DNA of 64,000 bases from Halorubrum coriense DSM 10284. Lineage in GTDB: Archaea; Halobacteriota; Halobacteria; Halobacteriales; Haloferacaceae. Below, one piece after another: positions 26,508 to 34,168 of this stretch (within the stretch, counting starts at the first letter, position 1; every line of letters starts with the position of its first letter). The translations under genes were made by a program, and so were the position numbers. The DNA lies in contig NZ_AOJL01000037.1 in NCBI RefSeq assembly GCF_000337035.1, positions 1-64,000 of the forward strand, in the 5' to 3' direction. Under the pieces are notes generated by a model. That model did no database searches, was not told the DNA's origin, and saw only the letters and a program-made list of their open reading frames with translations.

Positions 26508-27512
26508 TCAGACGATCGAGGCGACCGCCTCGGAGAGCGACTCGTCGCCGTCGGCGACGTCGCGACGGTAGTGCATGTACACCGCGCCGAGCGGCGGCTG
26601 GACGACGTACGCCAAGGCGATCGGCAGCACGGCGGTCTCGGGCACTGCCGGCGCGGCGACGACGACCGCCACCGCGATCGAGAGGTTGCGCATGCTCGTC
26701 GCGTACACGAGCGCGACGCCGCTGGCCGCGTCGCGGAGCACGCGCCCGAGCCCCGCCCCGACGGCGAGTAAGAGCGCGTAGAACGCGACGATGGGGAGGA
26801 TCGTGACCCCCGAGGCGACGGGGTCGGCGAGGATGCTCTCGGAGCGCATCGCCATGGCGATGAACACGATCAGCATGACGCCGAAGGAGCTGATTCCGCC
26901 GAGCGTCGGCTTCAGCCGTTCGAACCCGTCTTTACCCAGTCGGTCGAGCAACACCCGCCGCGTGAGGGTGCCGGCGACCATCGGGACGACGACCACGCGG
27001 GCGAGCTGCCCGTACAGCGCGGTGGGGTCGAAGCCGACGCTCGCCGGGATCAGCGCGGCGAGGTACGTCGGCAGCACCGCGACGGCGACCAGCAGGTTCA
27101 CCGCCATCGCCACGAGCGCGGACTCCAAGTCCCCGTTGGCGAGCCCGGTCCAAGCGGCGGTCATGCCCGAGGTCGGGATGAGCGCGATGAAGTAGAGCCC
27201 GACCGCGTAGCCGACGCTCCCATCGAAGAACAGCCGCGCGAGCCCGACCGCGAGCAGCGGCGCGACCCCGAAGTTGACGAGGAGGCTGAGCGCCACGACC
27301 CGCGCGTGGCTGCGGACGTTCACTACCTCTCGGAGGTCGATGTTGATCATCATCGGGTAGATCATCAGGAACAGCACGGGGACCACCGCCGACTGGAGGA
27401 GCGTCTTGAACGACGCCCCGGCGAACTGTCCGACGAGTAACCCCGTCGCCAGCGACCCGACGACGACGTAGATCAGGTTCGATTTGATACCGGTGAGGAA
27501 CCGCCGTATCAT
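26508..27512 (-). CDS. ACR3/bile-acid symporter-superfamily permease
   Basis: 334 residues with about ten hydrophobic spans. PVLFLMIYPMMINIDL and LIPTSGMTAAWTGLANGDLE match the ACR3 arsenite-efflux branch of the BASS superfamily, where the second region normally reads PCTAMVxVW. The conserved ACR3 Cys is replaced by Thr here, so arsenite transport is uncertain. It may move another anion or organic acid. A perfect inverted repeat lies 9-31 bases before the ATG, implying tight local regulation. Confidence 0.75.
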   Translation of the reverse strand: MIRRFLTGIKSNLIYVVVGSLATGLLVGQFAGASFKTLLQSAVVPVLFLMIYPMMINIDLREVVNVRSHARVVALSLLVNFGVAPLLAVGLARLFFDGSVGYAVGLYFIALIPTSGMTAAWTGLANGDLESALVAMAVNLLVAVAVLPTYLAALIPASVGFDPTALYGQLARVVVVPMVAGTLTRRVLLDRLGKDGFERLKPTLGGISSFGVMLIVFIAMAMRSESILADPVASGVTILPIVAFYALLLAVGAGLGRVLRDAASGVALVYATSMRNLSIAVAVVVAAPAVPETAVLPIALAYVVQPPLGAVYMHYRRDVADGDESLSEAVASIV

Positions 27513-27520
27513 CGTGTGCG

Positions 27521-27543
27521 TTATTGTGGTTTGCGCACAATAA
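27521..27543 (-). promoter_or_regulatory. Inverted-repeat operator at the permease promoter
   Basis: TTATTGTG (27521-27528) and CACAATAA (27536-27543) are perfect inverted arms around a seven-base spacer. They cover the -9 to -31 region before the ATG, where a leaderless gene would have its TATA box. A dimeric repressor bound here would block transcription. Confidence 0.6.
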
Positions 27544-27606
27544 TGGTTCGGGCCGACGGTCGTGTTCGCGGATCGAGTCGCGTCGCGGGTCGTGGTCGCC
27601 GCCGGG

Positions 27607-27816
27607 TCAGTGCCCCTCGACCGCGCTGCCGGCCGCGATGAGGAACCCGGTGATCGCGGTGATCAGCGCCACCGTCCCGATCGCGATCGCGCCGATCCGG
27701 AACGTGTCGCCGGAGAGGCGTTCGGCGATGAGAAACAGGAAGACGGTCGTGACGAAGCCGATGAGCACGAGCGTGCGCCCGAAGCGGCCCGTGTCGATGC
27801 CGGGCTCGCTAGACAC
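27607..27816 (-). CDS. Small two-span membrane protein
   Basis: 69 residues from a GTG start that overlaps the upstream gene's end by eight bases. Two hydrophobic segments (TLVLIGFVTTVFLFLIAERL and IGAIAIGTVALITAITGFLI) flank a short loop with a Gly-Asp. No family recognised. The overlap shows translational coupling with the 87-residue protein upstream, so the two probably act together. Confidence 0.7.
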   Translation of the reverse strand: MSSEPGIDTGRFGRTLVLIGFVTTVFLFLIAERLSGDTFRIGAIAIGTVALITAITGFLIAAGSAVEGH

Positions 27817-28072
27817 GATTCAGTATCTCCTTGAGGACGCCTTGGTAGTCCTCCTCGGTGGCGGCGTTGCCGAGCGAGTGGATCGACTGACAGATCCACA
27901 ACCCGGCGGTGAAGTTGATGAACGCCGCCATCGAGACGATGCCGAGCTGTCCGTCGACGAACAACCCCGAGACGACCGCGCCGACGAATCCCAGCGCCAT
28001 GAGCGCGTGGGTGACGAGCGATCGGGTGCCGAAGTCGGCGAGCTGTAGTGATAACCGAGTGCCAACGGCCAT
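27809..28072 (-). CDS. Small membrane protein, coupled pair partner
   Basis: 87 residues. Two hydrophobic segments (LVTHALMALGFVGAVVSGLF and GIVSMAAFINFTAGLWICQS) are followed by a soluble acidic C-terminus of about 25 residues. No family recognised. The stop overlaps the next gene by eight bases. A TTTACAT box lies about 23-29 bases before the ATG, so the pair has its own leaderless promoter. Confidence 0.75.
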   Translation of the reverse strand: MAVGTRLSLQLADFGTRSLVTHALMALGFVGAVVSGLFVDGQLGIVSMAAFINFTAGLWICQSIHSLGNAATEEDYQGVLKEILNRV

Positions 28073-28240
28073 ACGACTCGTTGCGGCTGGCGATGTAAAG
28101 AGTTAGCGTGCTCCGACACGCCGACGCCGACGCGCGGCCCGGGCCGTCGGTCGCGAGACGTGACGGTCGCGGAACGGGGCCGTCGTCCGTTCGCTCCCGA
28201 CGAGCCGCTCAGCCTCGACCGGGCGCTGCCGGTCGCCGAG

Positions 28241-28540
28241 TCACTCGACGGCGGGGGCCGTCTCGTCGGTCCGTCCCGGAAGCTCCAGTTCGATCTCGAG
28301 CTCCGGCTCGCCCACGCCCTCGAAGTCGATCTCGAGTTCGACCGGCTCGCCGAACGAGAAGGGCAGCTCCCACTCGTCGGTGGCGATCGTCAGCTCGTCC
28401 GCGTCGCGGAGCTGCTCGCCCAAGCCGATCAGGAACTCCCCCGCCTCGCTCGCGTCGAGCCGATATTCCTGTTCGAAGTCGCGGCCCGCGCGGATGGTCG
28501 TGCGTTCGGACTCGTCGCCGTCGGATGGTGATTGCGTCAT
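28241..28540 (-). CDS. Amphi-Trp domain protein
   Basis: 99 residues, acidic. The diagnostic block is ATDEWELPFSFGEPVELEID, with the Trp in an alternating amphipathic strand that gives the amphi-Trp family its name. It is preceded by the helical EAGEFLIGLGEQLRDADEL segment. The tail, ELEIELELPG, forms a further strand. The domain is frequent in haloarchaea and its role is not known. The start at 28540 gives the family's usual length; the frame stays open further upstream without similarity. A metal-regulator-like palindrome lies 92 bases upstream. Confidence 0.88.
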   Translation of the reverse strand: MTQSPSDGDESERTTIRAGRDFEQEYRLDASEAGEFLIGLGEQLRDADELTIATDEWELPFSFGEPVELEIDFEGVGEPELEIELELPGRTDETAPAVE

Positions 28541-28631
28541 CGTGGTGAACCCCTGCGTTCGCGACGGCCGCGCCGCCCGCGACGCGACCCCGAGCGGCGC
28601 GGCGCCGGGGAGCGGCGGCCATCGGAACGGA

Positions 28632-28645
28632 TTAGGCAGGCCTAA
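28632..28645. promoter_or_regulatory. DtxR/Idr-like iron-box palindrome
   Basis: TTAGGC-AG-GCCTAA is a perfect palindrome in the divergent gap between the amphi-Trp gene and the saccharopine-dehydrogenase-like gene. It resembles the TTAGG...CCTAA operators bound by DtxR-family iron-dependent regulators. A TATA-like run (CTAAAACTAAAG) overlaps its right end. The regulator itself is not in the window. Confidence 0.5.
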
Positions 28646-28748
28646 AACTAAAGCTGCGCGGTTCCGACGACGATGCGGGAGTTGCTCGACGTCGACCCGA
28701 CCGGTGAACCCCGCCAGTTTAGCCCGGCCGGCCCGTTTACGCTCACGA

Positions 28749-30002
28749 ATGACCGACTCGAACCGGACGCACGACGTGGTTGTGTGGGGCGCGACCGGGG
28801 TCGCCGGGCGCTTCGCCGCCGAGTATCTCACCGAGCGGTACGCGCCCGAGGACCTCTCGCTCGCCGTGGGCGGGCGGAACCGAGGGAAGCTCGACGCGCT
28901 CGTCGACGACCTCACCGGCCGGAGCGACGCGTGGGACGACGTGCCCGTCGTCGTGGGCGACGCGACCGACGCGGAGAGCCTGCGCGCCATCGCCCGCGAC
29001 ACCCGGGTCGTCTGTACGACGGTCGGCCCGTACACGACCTACGGGACGCCGCTGGTCGAGGCCTGCGTCGAGGCCGGCACGGACTACTGCGACCTCACCG
29101 GCGAGGTGAACTGGGTGCGCGAGACCGTCGACCGCTTCCACGAGGCGGCCGTCGAGAACGAGGCGCGGATCGTCCACAGCTGCGGGTTCGACTCCGTCCC
29201 GGCCGACATCGGAACGCTGCTCGTCCAGTCGTTCGCGACGGAGACGTACGGCGAGCCCTGCGAGGCGGTCCGGATCTACCTCGACGGCGGGAGCGGGAGC
29301 GTCAGCGGCGGCACGCTGGCGAGCTTCGGCGAACTGTTCGAGGCGGCCGCGACCGACCCGCTCGCCCGCGAGGCGCTTCGGAACCCCTACTCGCTGGCCC
29401 CCCGCGGCGAGCGGAGCGGCGTCGACCCCGGCGAGCAGCGCCGGCCGCGGCGCGACCCCCTCCGCGACGAGTGGACCGCCCCGTCGCCGATGGCCCCGGT
29501 GAACGAGCGGGTGGTCCGGCGGAGCAACGCCCTGCTCGGCTACCCGTGGGGGCGCGAGTTCCGGTGCGGCGAGGTCGTTCCGACCGGATCGGGACCGGTC
29601 GGCGCGGCGACCGCGAGCGCCGTCGCGGGCGGGCTCGGGCTGTTCTCCGCGGCCATGTCCGTCGGCCCGGTGCGCGACGCGCTCCGCCGCTACGTCTTCC
29701 CCGACCCCGGCGAGGGACCGACCCGGGAGGAGGCGGAAGCGGGCGGCTTCCTGATCCGCGTCCTGGGCCGCGGGACGAGCGCGGACGGCCCGTTCACCGT
29801 CGAGGCGGAGTTCGGGGCCGACCGCGACCCCGGCTACGGCGCGACGGCGCGGATGCTCGGCGAGTCGGCCGTCTGTCTGGCGCGCGACGACGTCGACTCC
29901 CCGTTCGACGGCGGCGTGTTGACGCCGGCGTCGGGGATCGGCCTGCCGCTCGCGGACCGGCTCCGGGAGGTCGGCTTCACCGCGACGGTCGGCGAGGCGT
30001 AA
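28749..30002 (+). CDS. Saccharopine dehydrogenase-like / trans-acting enoyl reductase family protein
   Basis: 417 residues from the ATG at 28749. The Rossmann N-terminus is VVVWGATGVAGRFAAEYL. It is followed by AVGGRNRGKLDAL, CTTVGPYTTYGTPLVEAC and YCDLTGEVNWV. HSCGFDSVPADIGTLLVQ is a strong family signature. These are shared with the mycobacterial lipid trans-acting enoyl reductases and plant/animal saccharopine-dehydrogenase-like oxidoreductases, which probably reduce lipid or isoprenoid double bonds. In a haloarchaeon a role in isoprenoid lipid saturation is possible but unproven. A GTTTAG box lies about 30 bases upstream. Confidence 0.85.
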   Translation: MTDSNRTHDVVVWGATGVAGRFAAEYLTERYAPEDLSLAVGGRNRGKLDALVDDLTGRSDAWDDVPVVVGDATDAESLRAIARDTRVVCTTVGPYTTYGTPLVEACVEAGTDYCDLTGEVNWVRETVDRFHEAAVENEARIVHSCGFDSVPADIGTLLVQSFATETYGEPCEAVRIYLDGGSGSVSGGTLASFGELFEAAATDPLAREALRNPYSLAPRGERSGVDPGEQRRPRRDPLRDEWTAPSPMAPVNERVVRRSNALLGYPWGREFRCGEVVPTGSGPVGAATASAVAGGLGLFSAAMSVGPVRDALRRYVFPDPGEGPTREEAEAGGFLIRVLGRGTSADGPFTVEAEFGADRDPGYGATARMLGESAVCLARDDVDSPFDGGVLTPASGIGLPLADRLREVGFTATVGEA

Positions 30003-30038
30003 GAGAGACTTCTCAGGCGGGTCCTTCCCGCCCGTCGA

Positions 30039-31010
30039 TCACATGTAGCCGAGGTCGCGGAGGCGCTCCATCAGGTCCTCTTTGTCCTGGGCGCGGCCGG
30101 CGCGCTCGGTCGTGTCCTCGAGGTTCTGGAGCCATGCGGGCTCCTCGGTCGTCTTCTCGGTCGAGACCTCGCTGCCGAGCGAGCGGAACCCGGCGAAGTA
30201 CTTCGGCGAGATCGGAACGTCCTCCTGGGTGACCCCCTCGGGCAGGTCGTCGTCGGCCTGCGGGATGTACCCCTCGTCGGGGAACGCCCCGACGCTGTCG
30301 GGGACGACGAAGTTCCAGAAGGCGTCCCAGACGTCGGCCTCGGCGAACTGGAGGATGGGCTGGATGCGGTCGTGGGGCGGGAACAGGTCGGGGTCGTGGC
30401 GCGGCGAGAAGAACGTCTCGTCGGCGCGCGCCTCCTGTTCGTCCCACCGGACGCCCGAGATGACGCCGTCGATGTCGTACTCTTCGAGGGCGTCGTTGAG
30501 CGCGACCGTCTTCAGCAGGTGGTTGCCGACGTAGGTGTCGAGCAGGAACGGGAACGAGTCCTCCTCGAACTCGAGGATCTCCCGGATGTGGTGCTGGTTG
30601 TGCTCGGAGAGCGCGTCGACGGGGATGTCGTCGCCGGGTTCGAGGCCGTGCTCCGCGACGTAGTCGCCGACGTCCTCGTTGCGGGCGTACACGAGGTCGA
30701 TCTCCCACTCGTCGGCCCAGTGCTCGACGAAGTCGGTGATGTCGTCGAAGTGCTGGAAGTGGTCGATGAAGACGGCGGTCGGCTTCTCGTAGCCGTACTC
30801 CTCGGCGACCTGATTGATGAAGTACAGCGTCAGCGTGGAGTCTTTGCCGCCGGTCCACATCACCGCCGGGTTGTCGTACTGTTCGAGCCCGCGGCGGGTG
30901 ACCTCGACCGCCTTCTCGATCTTGTGCTGGATCGACGGGTAGTCGTCGGGGGTCTCTCCCTCGCCGTCGGTGTAGTCGACGTCGACGCTCGCCGGGAAGT
31001 CGTCGCTCAT
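30039..31010 (-). CDS. CysD-like PP-loop protein (PAPS reductase / sulfate adenylyltransferase subunit 2 family)
   Basis: 323 residues. The PP-loop is MWTGGKDSTLTLYFINQ, the ATP-pyrophosphatase site of the PAPS reductase superfamily. SGVRWDEQEARADETFFSPR and RIQPILQFAEADVWDAFWNF follow. The terminal block SLGSEVSTEKTTEEPAWL...ERAGRAQDKEDLMERL matches CysD, the catalytic small subunit of ATP sulfurylase. No CysN GTPase partner is nearby. The enzyme may adenylate sulfate alone, act with a distant partner, or thiolate another substrate. It is divergent from an alkaline-phosphatase-superfamily gene. Confidence 0.85.
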   Translation of the reverse strand: MSDDFPASVDVDYTDGEGETPDDYPSIQHKIEKAVEVTRRGLEQYDNPAVMWTGGKDSTLTLYFINQVAEEYGYEKPTAVFIDHFQHFDDITDFVEHWADEWEIDLVYARNEDVGDYVAEHGLEPGDDIPVDALSEHNQHHIREILEFEEDSFPFLLDTYVGNHLLKTVALNDALEEYDIDGVISGVRWDEQEARADETFFSPRHDPDLFPPHDRIQPILQFAEADVWDAFWNFVVPDSVGAFPDEGYIPQADDDLPEGVTQEDVPISPKYFAGFRSLGSEVSTEKTTEEPAWLQNLEDTTERAGRAQDKEDLMERLRDLGYM

Positions 31011-31145
31011 ACGCCGGAGATGTCGCCGCGAAGGGAGATATGCCTTCTGAATCGGACGCGGAGCGCGCCCGCGCTCGCCGGAACGGTCCCTCCCGCGATC
31101 TCACGGAACACAAGGGATATGCCGGCCGCCCCGGAACCGTCGAGC

Positions 31146-32489
31146 ATGGGTCTGTTCGATCGGCTCCGCGGCGAGGACGACGAGCGCGTCGTCTTCCTCG
31201 GCATCGACGGCGTACCGCTCGACCTCGTCGAGGACCACCCCGAGGTCTTCGAGAACCTGACCGACATCGCCGAGACCGGCTCCGGCGGGCGGTTGGAGAG
31301 CATCGTGCCGCCGGAGTCGAGCGCCTGCTGGCCGAGCCTCACGACCGGCGTGAACCCCGGCGAGACGGGCGTCTACGGGTTCCAGGACCGCGAGGTCGAC
31401 TCCTACGAGACGTACGTCCCGCTCGGGCGGCACGTGAAGGCGACCCGGCTGTGGGACCGCGTCACCGACGCGGGTCGCGACGCGACCGTCCTCAACGTCC
31501 CCGTCACCTTCCCGCCGTCGACGCGGATCCAGCGGATGGCCTCCGGCTTCCTCTCGCCCGACCTGGAGTCGGCCACGAGCGACGAGTCGCTCCGCGAGAC
31601 GCTCGACGGCTTCGGCTACCGCATCGACGTCAACGCCAAGCTCGGCCACGACGACGACAAGACCGAGTTCATCGAGAACGCGCACGCCACCCTCGACGCA
31701 CGATACGAGGCGTTCTCGCACTACCTCGCCGAGGACGACTGGGACCTCTTCTTCGGCGTGTTCATGAGCACCGATCGCGTGAACCACTTCCTCTTCGGCG
31801 ACTACGCGACCGGCGGCGAGTACAAGCAGGAGTTCCTCGAGTTCTACCGCACGCTCGACGAGTATATTGGCGAAATCCGCGACTCGCTCGGCGACGATAC
31901 CACGCTGGTCGTCGCCTCCGACCACGGGTTCACCCGGCTGGAGTGGGAGGTGAACTGTAACCAGTTCCTCGCCGACGAGGGGTGGCTCTCCTACGCGGCC
32001 GACGACCACGACTCGCTGACCGACATCGACGACGAGACGCGGGCGTACTCGCTCATCCCCGGCCGCTTCTACCTCAATCTGGAGGGACGCGAGCCGAACG
32101 GCGTCGTCCCCGAGTCGGAGTACGAGGCGACGCGCGACGAGCTCATCGCCGACCTCGAATCGCTCACCGGTCCGGGCGGCCGGCAGGTGTGTAAGCGGAT
32201 CGTGAAGGGCGAGGACGCCTTCGACGGCGCACACGACGGCATCGCGCCCGACCTCGTCGTCATCCCCGCCGACGGCTTCGACCTCAAGTCCGGGTTCTCC
32301 GGGAAGGAGGCGGTGTTCACCGAGGGGCCGCGCAACGGGATGCACAAGTTCGAGAACTCGCTGTTGTACGCCACGGAGCCCGACCTCGACCTGAGCGACG
32401 CGAACCTCTTCGACGTGACGCCGACGGTCCTCGACCTGCTCGACGTCGACGCCGACGCCGAGTTCGACGGCGAGAGCCTTGTGTCGTAG
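31146..32489 (+). CDS. Alkaline-phosphatase-superfamily phosphodiesterase/sulfatase-like protein
   Basis: 447 residues. The nucleophile region is SSACWPSLTTGVNPGETGVYGF, where SxxxWPSxxTG is the type I phosphodiesterase/nucleotide pyrophosphatase form. VVFLGIDGVPLDLV gives the first metal Asp, MSTDRVNHF supplies the central Asp and His, and VVASDHGFTRLE the C-terminal metal site. The HDGIAPDLVVIP block and ATEPDLDLSDANLFDVTPTV are typical of the archaeal subgroup. It has no signal peptide. Substrate unknown: phosphodiesters, nucleotides or sulfate esters are possible. Its divergent CysD-like neighbour hints at sulfate or nucleotide chemistry. Confidence 0.85.
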   Translation: MGLFDRLRGEDDERVVFLGIDGVPLDLVEDHPEVFENLTDIAETGSGGRLESIVPPESSACWPSLTTGVNPGETGVYGFQDREVDSYETYVPLGRHVKATRLWDRVTDAGRDATVLNVPVTFPPSTRIQRMASGFLSPDLESATSDESLRETLDGFGYRIDVNAKLGHDDDKTEFIENAHATLDARYEAFSHYLAEDDWDLFFGVFMSTDRVNHFLFGDYATGGEYKQEFLEFYRTLDEYIGEIRDSLGDDTTLVVASDHGFTRLEWEVNCNQFLADEGWLSYAADDHDSLTDIDDETRAYSLIPGRFYLNLEGREPNGVVPESEYEATRDELIADLESLTGPGGRQVCKRIVKGEDAFDGAHDGIAPDLVVIPADGFDLKSGFSGKEAVFTEGPRNGMHKFENSLLYATEPDLDLSDANLFDVTPTVLDLLDVDADAEFDGESLVS

Positions 32490-32566
32490 GGCCATCGGCT
32501 CCGGCGCCGTCCCGGAACAACCGTAACCGACACGGCTATGCCCCCAGCCGCTGGGGTTGAGGTGTC

Positions 32567-32998
32567 GTGACCGACGGTATTCGGTTCGTCGCGCTCGGTG
32601 CCGTTCGACGGGACGACGAGTTTCTGGTCTGGGAAGGGGAATCGCCGAGTGGGGAGCCGTTCTATCGATTGCTCGGCGGCGGCGTCGAGTTCGACGAACA
32701 CAGCCGCGAGGCGGTCGTCCGCGAGTTCGACGAGGAACTCGGCGTGGAGTTGCTCGACCCGACAGCGGTCGGCACCTTCGAGCGCGTCTTCGATCACTGC
32801 GGCGAGACCGCCCACGAGGTATGGCGGGTCTACGAGGGGGATATCGCCGAGGACTGGCTATACGACCGGGATTCGTTCACGTTCGTCGAGCCGGAGAGCG
32901 GGACTGAACACGTGGCACGCTGGGTCCCAGTCAATCGGCTGCGGCGACCGAAAGTGACGTTTTACGCGCCCGAAGTGCTCGACGCGCTGACCGACTGA
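32567..32998 (+). CDS. Nudix hydrolase
   Basis: 143 residues from a GTG at 32567. The complete Nudix box GGGVEFDEHSREAVVREF...EELGVEL is at about residues 37-62 and fits Gx5Ex7REUxEExGU. The N-terminal strand (RFVALGAVRRDDEFLVWEG) and the FVEPESGTEHVARWVPVNRL region complete the fold. It hydrolyses a nucleoside-diphosphate-linked compound; the substrate cannot be told. It lies 78 bases after the alkaline-phosphatase-like gene on the same strand and may be cotranscribed with it. Confidence 0.92.
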   Translation: MTDGIRFVALGAVRRDDEFLVWEGESPSGEPFYRLLGGGVEFDEHSREAVVREFDEELGVELLDPTAVGTFERVFDHCGETAHEVWRVYEGDIAEDWLYDRDSFTFVEPESGTEHVARWVPVNRLRRPKVTFYAPEVLDALTD

Positions 32999-33014
32999 CG
33001 CGGACGCCCGGCTC

Positions 33015-33779
33015 TCAGATCCGCTCCGTCGGCGTCGAACACCGCAGACAGAGGATCCCGGTCCCGGCCCAGTTCACGTGTCGCGACCCGCACTCGGGAC
33101 AGCGGTGGCCGTCGTTGTTGTACTCGGTCGTCCCGCGGGGCGCGGCGAGGTGCCCGTCGTCGATCGCGCGGTCGAGGAGGCTTCGAAACCGCTGCTTCTT
33201 GAACCGGGCTCGGTGCGCGAGGAAGTCGCCCGGGCGGTCGGGGTCGGAGCCGTGGACGTCCTCCCACTTGATCGCGATCTCGCCGTCCGCCTGTCCCCGC
33301 GCGACCTGCTTGATCGTCGCGGCCGCGGCCTCGAAGAGCGGCGTCGTCGCGAGCGCCTGCGGCGAGTCGACCGCGTCGGCGGCCGCGTAGCGCTCCGCGG
33401 CGTCGTCGTACGCGGCCGCGGCGCCGTCGAGCCCCCCGGCGACCCGGAAGTCGGCGACGAACTCCGCGAGGCAGGCGTTCTGTCCGGGTGCGTCGAGCAC
33501 CCGCTGGAAGTCTCGGCTCGCGGCGATCCCCTCGACCGCGCGCTGGGTCGCCCGGGCGTCGGCGCCCGCGACGCGGTACGCGACCGCCGCGGCGAGCAGC
33601 TGTTGGAGCCCCTGCCCGATCCACCCCTTCTCGTCCGGTTCGAAGGGGTCGATCTCCGGCCGCGGGTCGGCGAGGACGCGTCGTCCCCCGCGGGTGTATC
33701 GATCCCCGGCCGTCTCGTACTCGCGGGCCGCGAGCGCGTCGACCGCCGCGTCGTAGTGACCGCCGTCCTGCGTGTTCAT
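33015..33779 (-). CDS. Haloarchaeal protein with helical repeat body and C-terminal zinc ribbon
   Basis: 254 residues from the Met at 33779; the frame extends up to 33869 with other possible starts. The body is Ala-rich and helical with TPR-like repeats (YDAAVDALAAREYETAGDRY, LLAAAVAYRVAG, LDGAAAAYDDAAERYAAADA). The end is a four-Cys zinc ribbon: RCPECGSRHVNW followed by CLRCS. It resembles a conserved haloarchaeal family of unknown function. A scaffold or nucleic-acid-linked role is possible. It converges with the Nudix gene. Confidence 0.75.
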   Translation of the reverse strand: MNTQDGGHYDAAVDALAAREYETAGDRYTRGGRRVLADPRPEIDPFEPDEKGWIGQGLQQLLAAAVAYRVAGADARATQRAVEGIAASRDFQRVLDAPGQNACLAEFVADFRVAGGLDGAAAAYDDAAERYAAADAVDSPQALATTPLFEAAAATIKQVARGQADGEIAIKWEDVHGSDPDRPGDFLAHRARFKKQRFRSLLDRAIDDGHLAAPRGTTEYNNDGHRCPECGSRHVNWAGTGILCLRCSTPTERI

Positions 33780-33828
33780 ACCGTACGCAGGGGCCGGACC
33801 GGGTTGCATGTGACGGTCGCGGCGGCCT

Positions 33829-33957
33829 TCACTTCCGAGACGTTCCGACGGCCTCGGCTCGGATCTCACGGCCGACGCAGAGGCGGCAATCGGACCCGGG
33901 CGCGGCGACGCAGCGGAGGACGTACCCCGCGTCGTCGCCTGGTCCGTCGGTGCTCAT
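33829..33957 (-). CDS. Possible 42-residue Cys-containing small protein
   Basis: An ATG at 33957 opens a frame with YVLRCVAAPGSDCRLCVGRE, three Cys in a C-x7-C-x2-C pattern that could bind metal. It ends about 50 bases before the start of the zinc-ribbon gene on the same strand, so the two could form an operon. The AT-rich sequence upstream would serve as promoter. No family recognised; it may be chance. Confidence 0.35.
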   Translation of the reverse strand: MSTDGPGDDAGYVLRCVAAPGSDCRLCVGREIRAEAVGTSRK

Positions 33958-34009
33958 TCCAGATTGCCGGGTAATATTCGACACTGCCAATAATGTAGCA
34001 CGGTTTATG

Positions 34010-34050
34010 CTTCCAGACGATATTTGTTCACTATTTGATGCGTCTGGAAG
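34010..34050. repeat. 10-base inverted repeat in AT-rich sequence
   Basis: CTTCCAGACG and CGTCTGGAAG form perfect 10-base arms around a 21-base AT-rich spacer. It lies where base composition changes from about 70% GC to lower GC. It could be an operator of the downstream small ORF, a terminator-like structure, or an end of an inserted segment. Confidence 0.4.
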
Positions 34051-34168
34051 GGCTGCCCGCCGACCGCTGCGGCTACCCACAGGGACGATCAGGTGACGGA
34101 CGGGATACGACGGGCGACATCACGGTCGTGACGCAGTCTCGGGTCAAACGCACCCGACGGCCGTATCC

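Noticed and set aside
30372-31145. Long upstream extension of the alkaline-phosphatase-like gene on the plus strand
   Set aside because: The extension is antisense to the CysD-like gene. The ATG at 31146 gives a normal N-terminus.
31101-32495. A 464-codon minus-strand frame
   Set aside because: It mirrors the alkaline-phosphatase-superfamily gene and is Val/Arg/Glu repeats without a domain.
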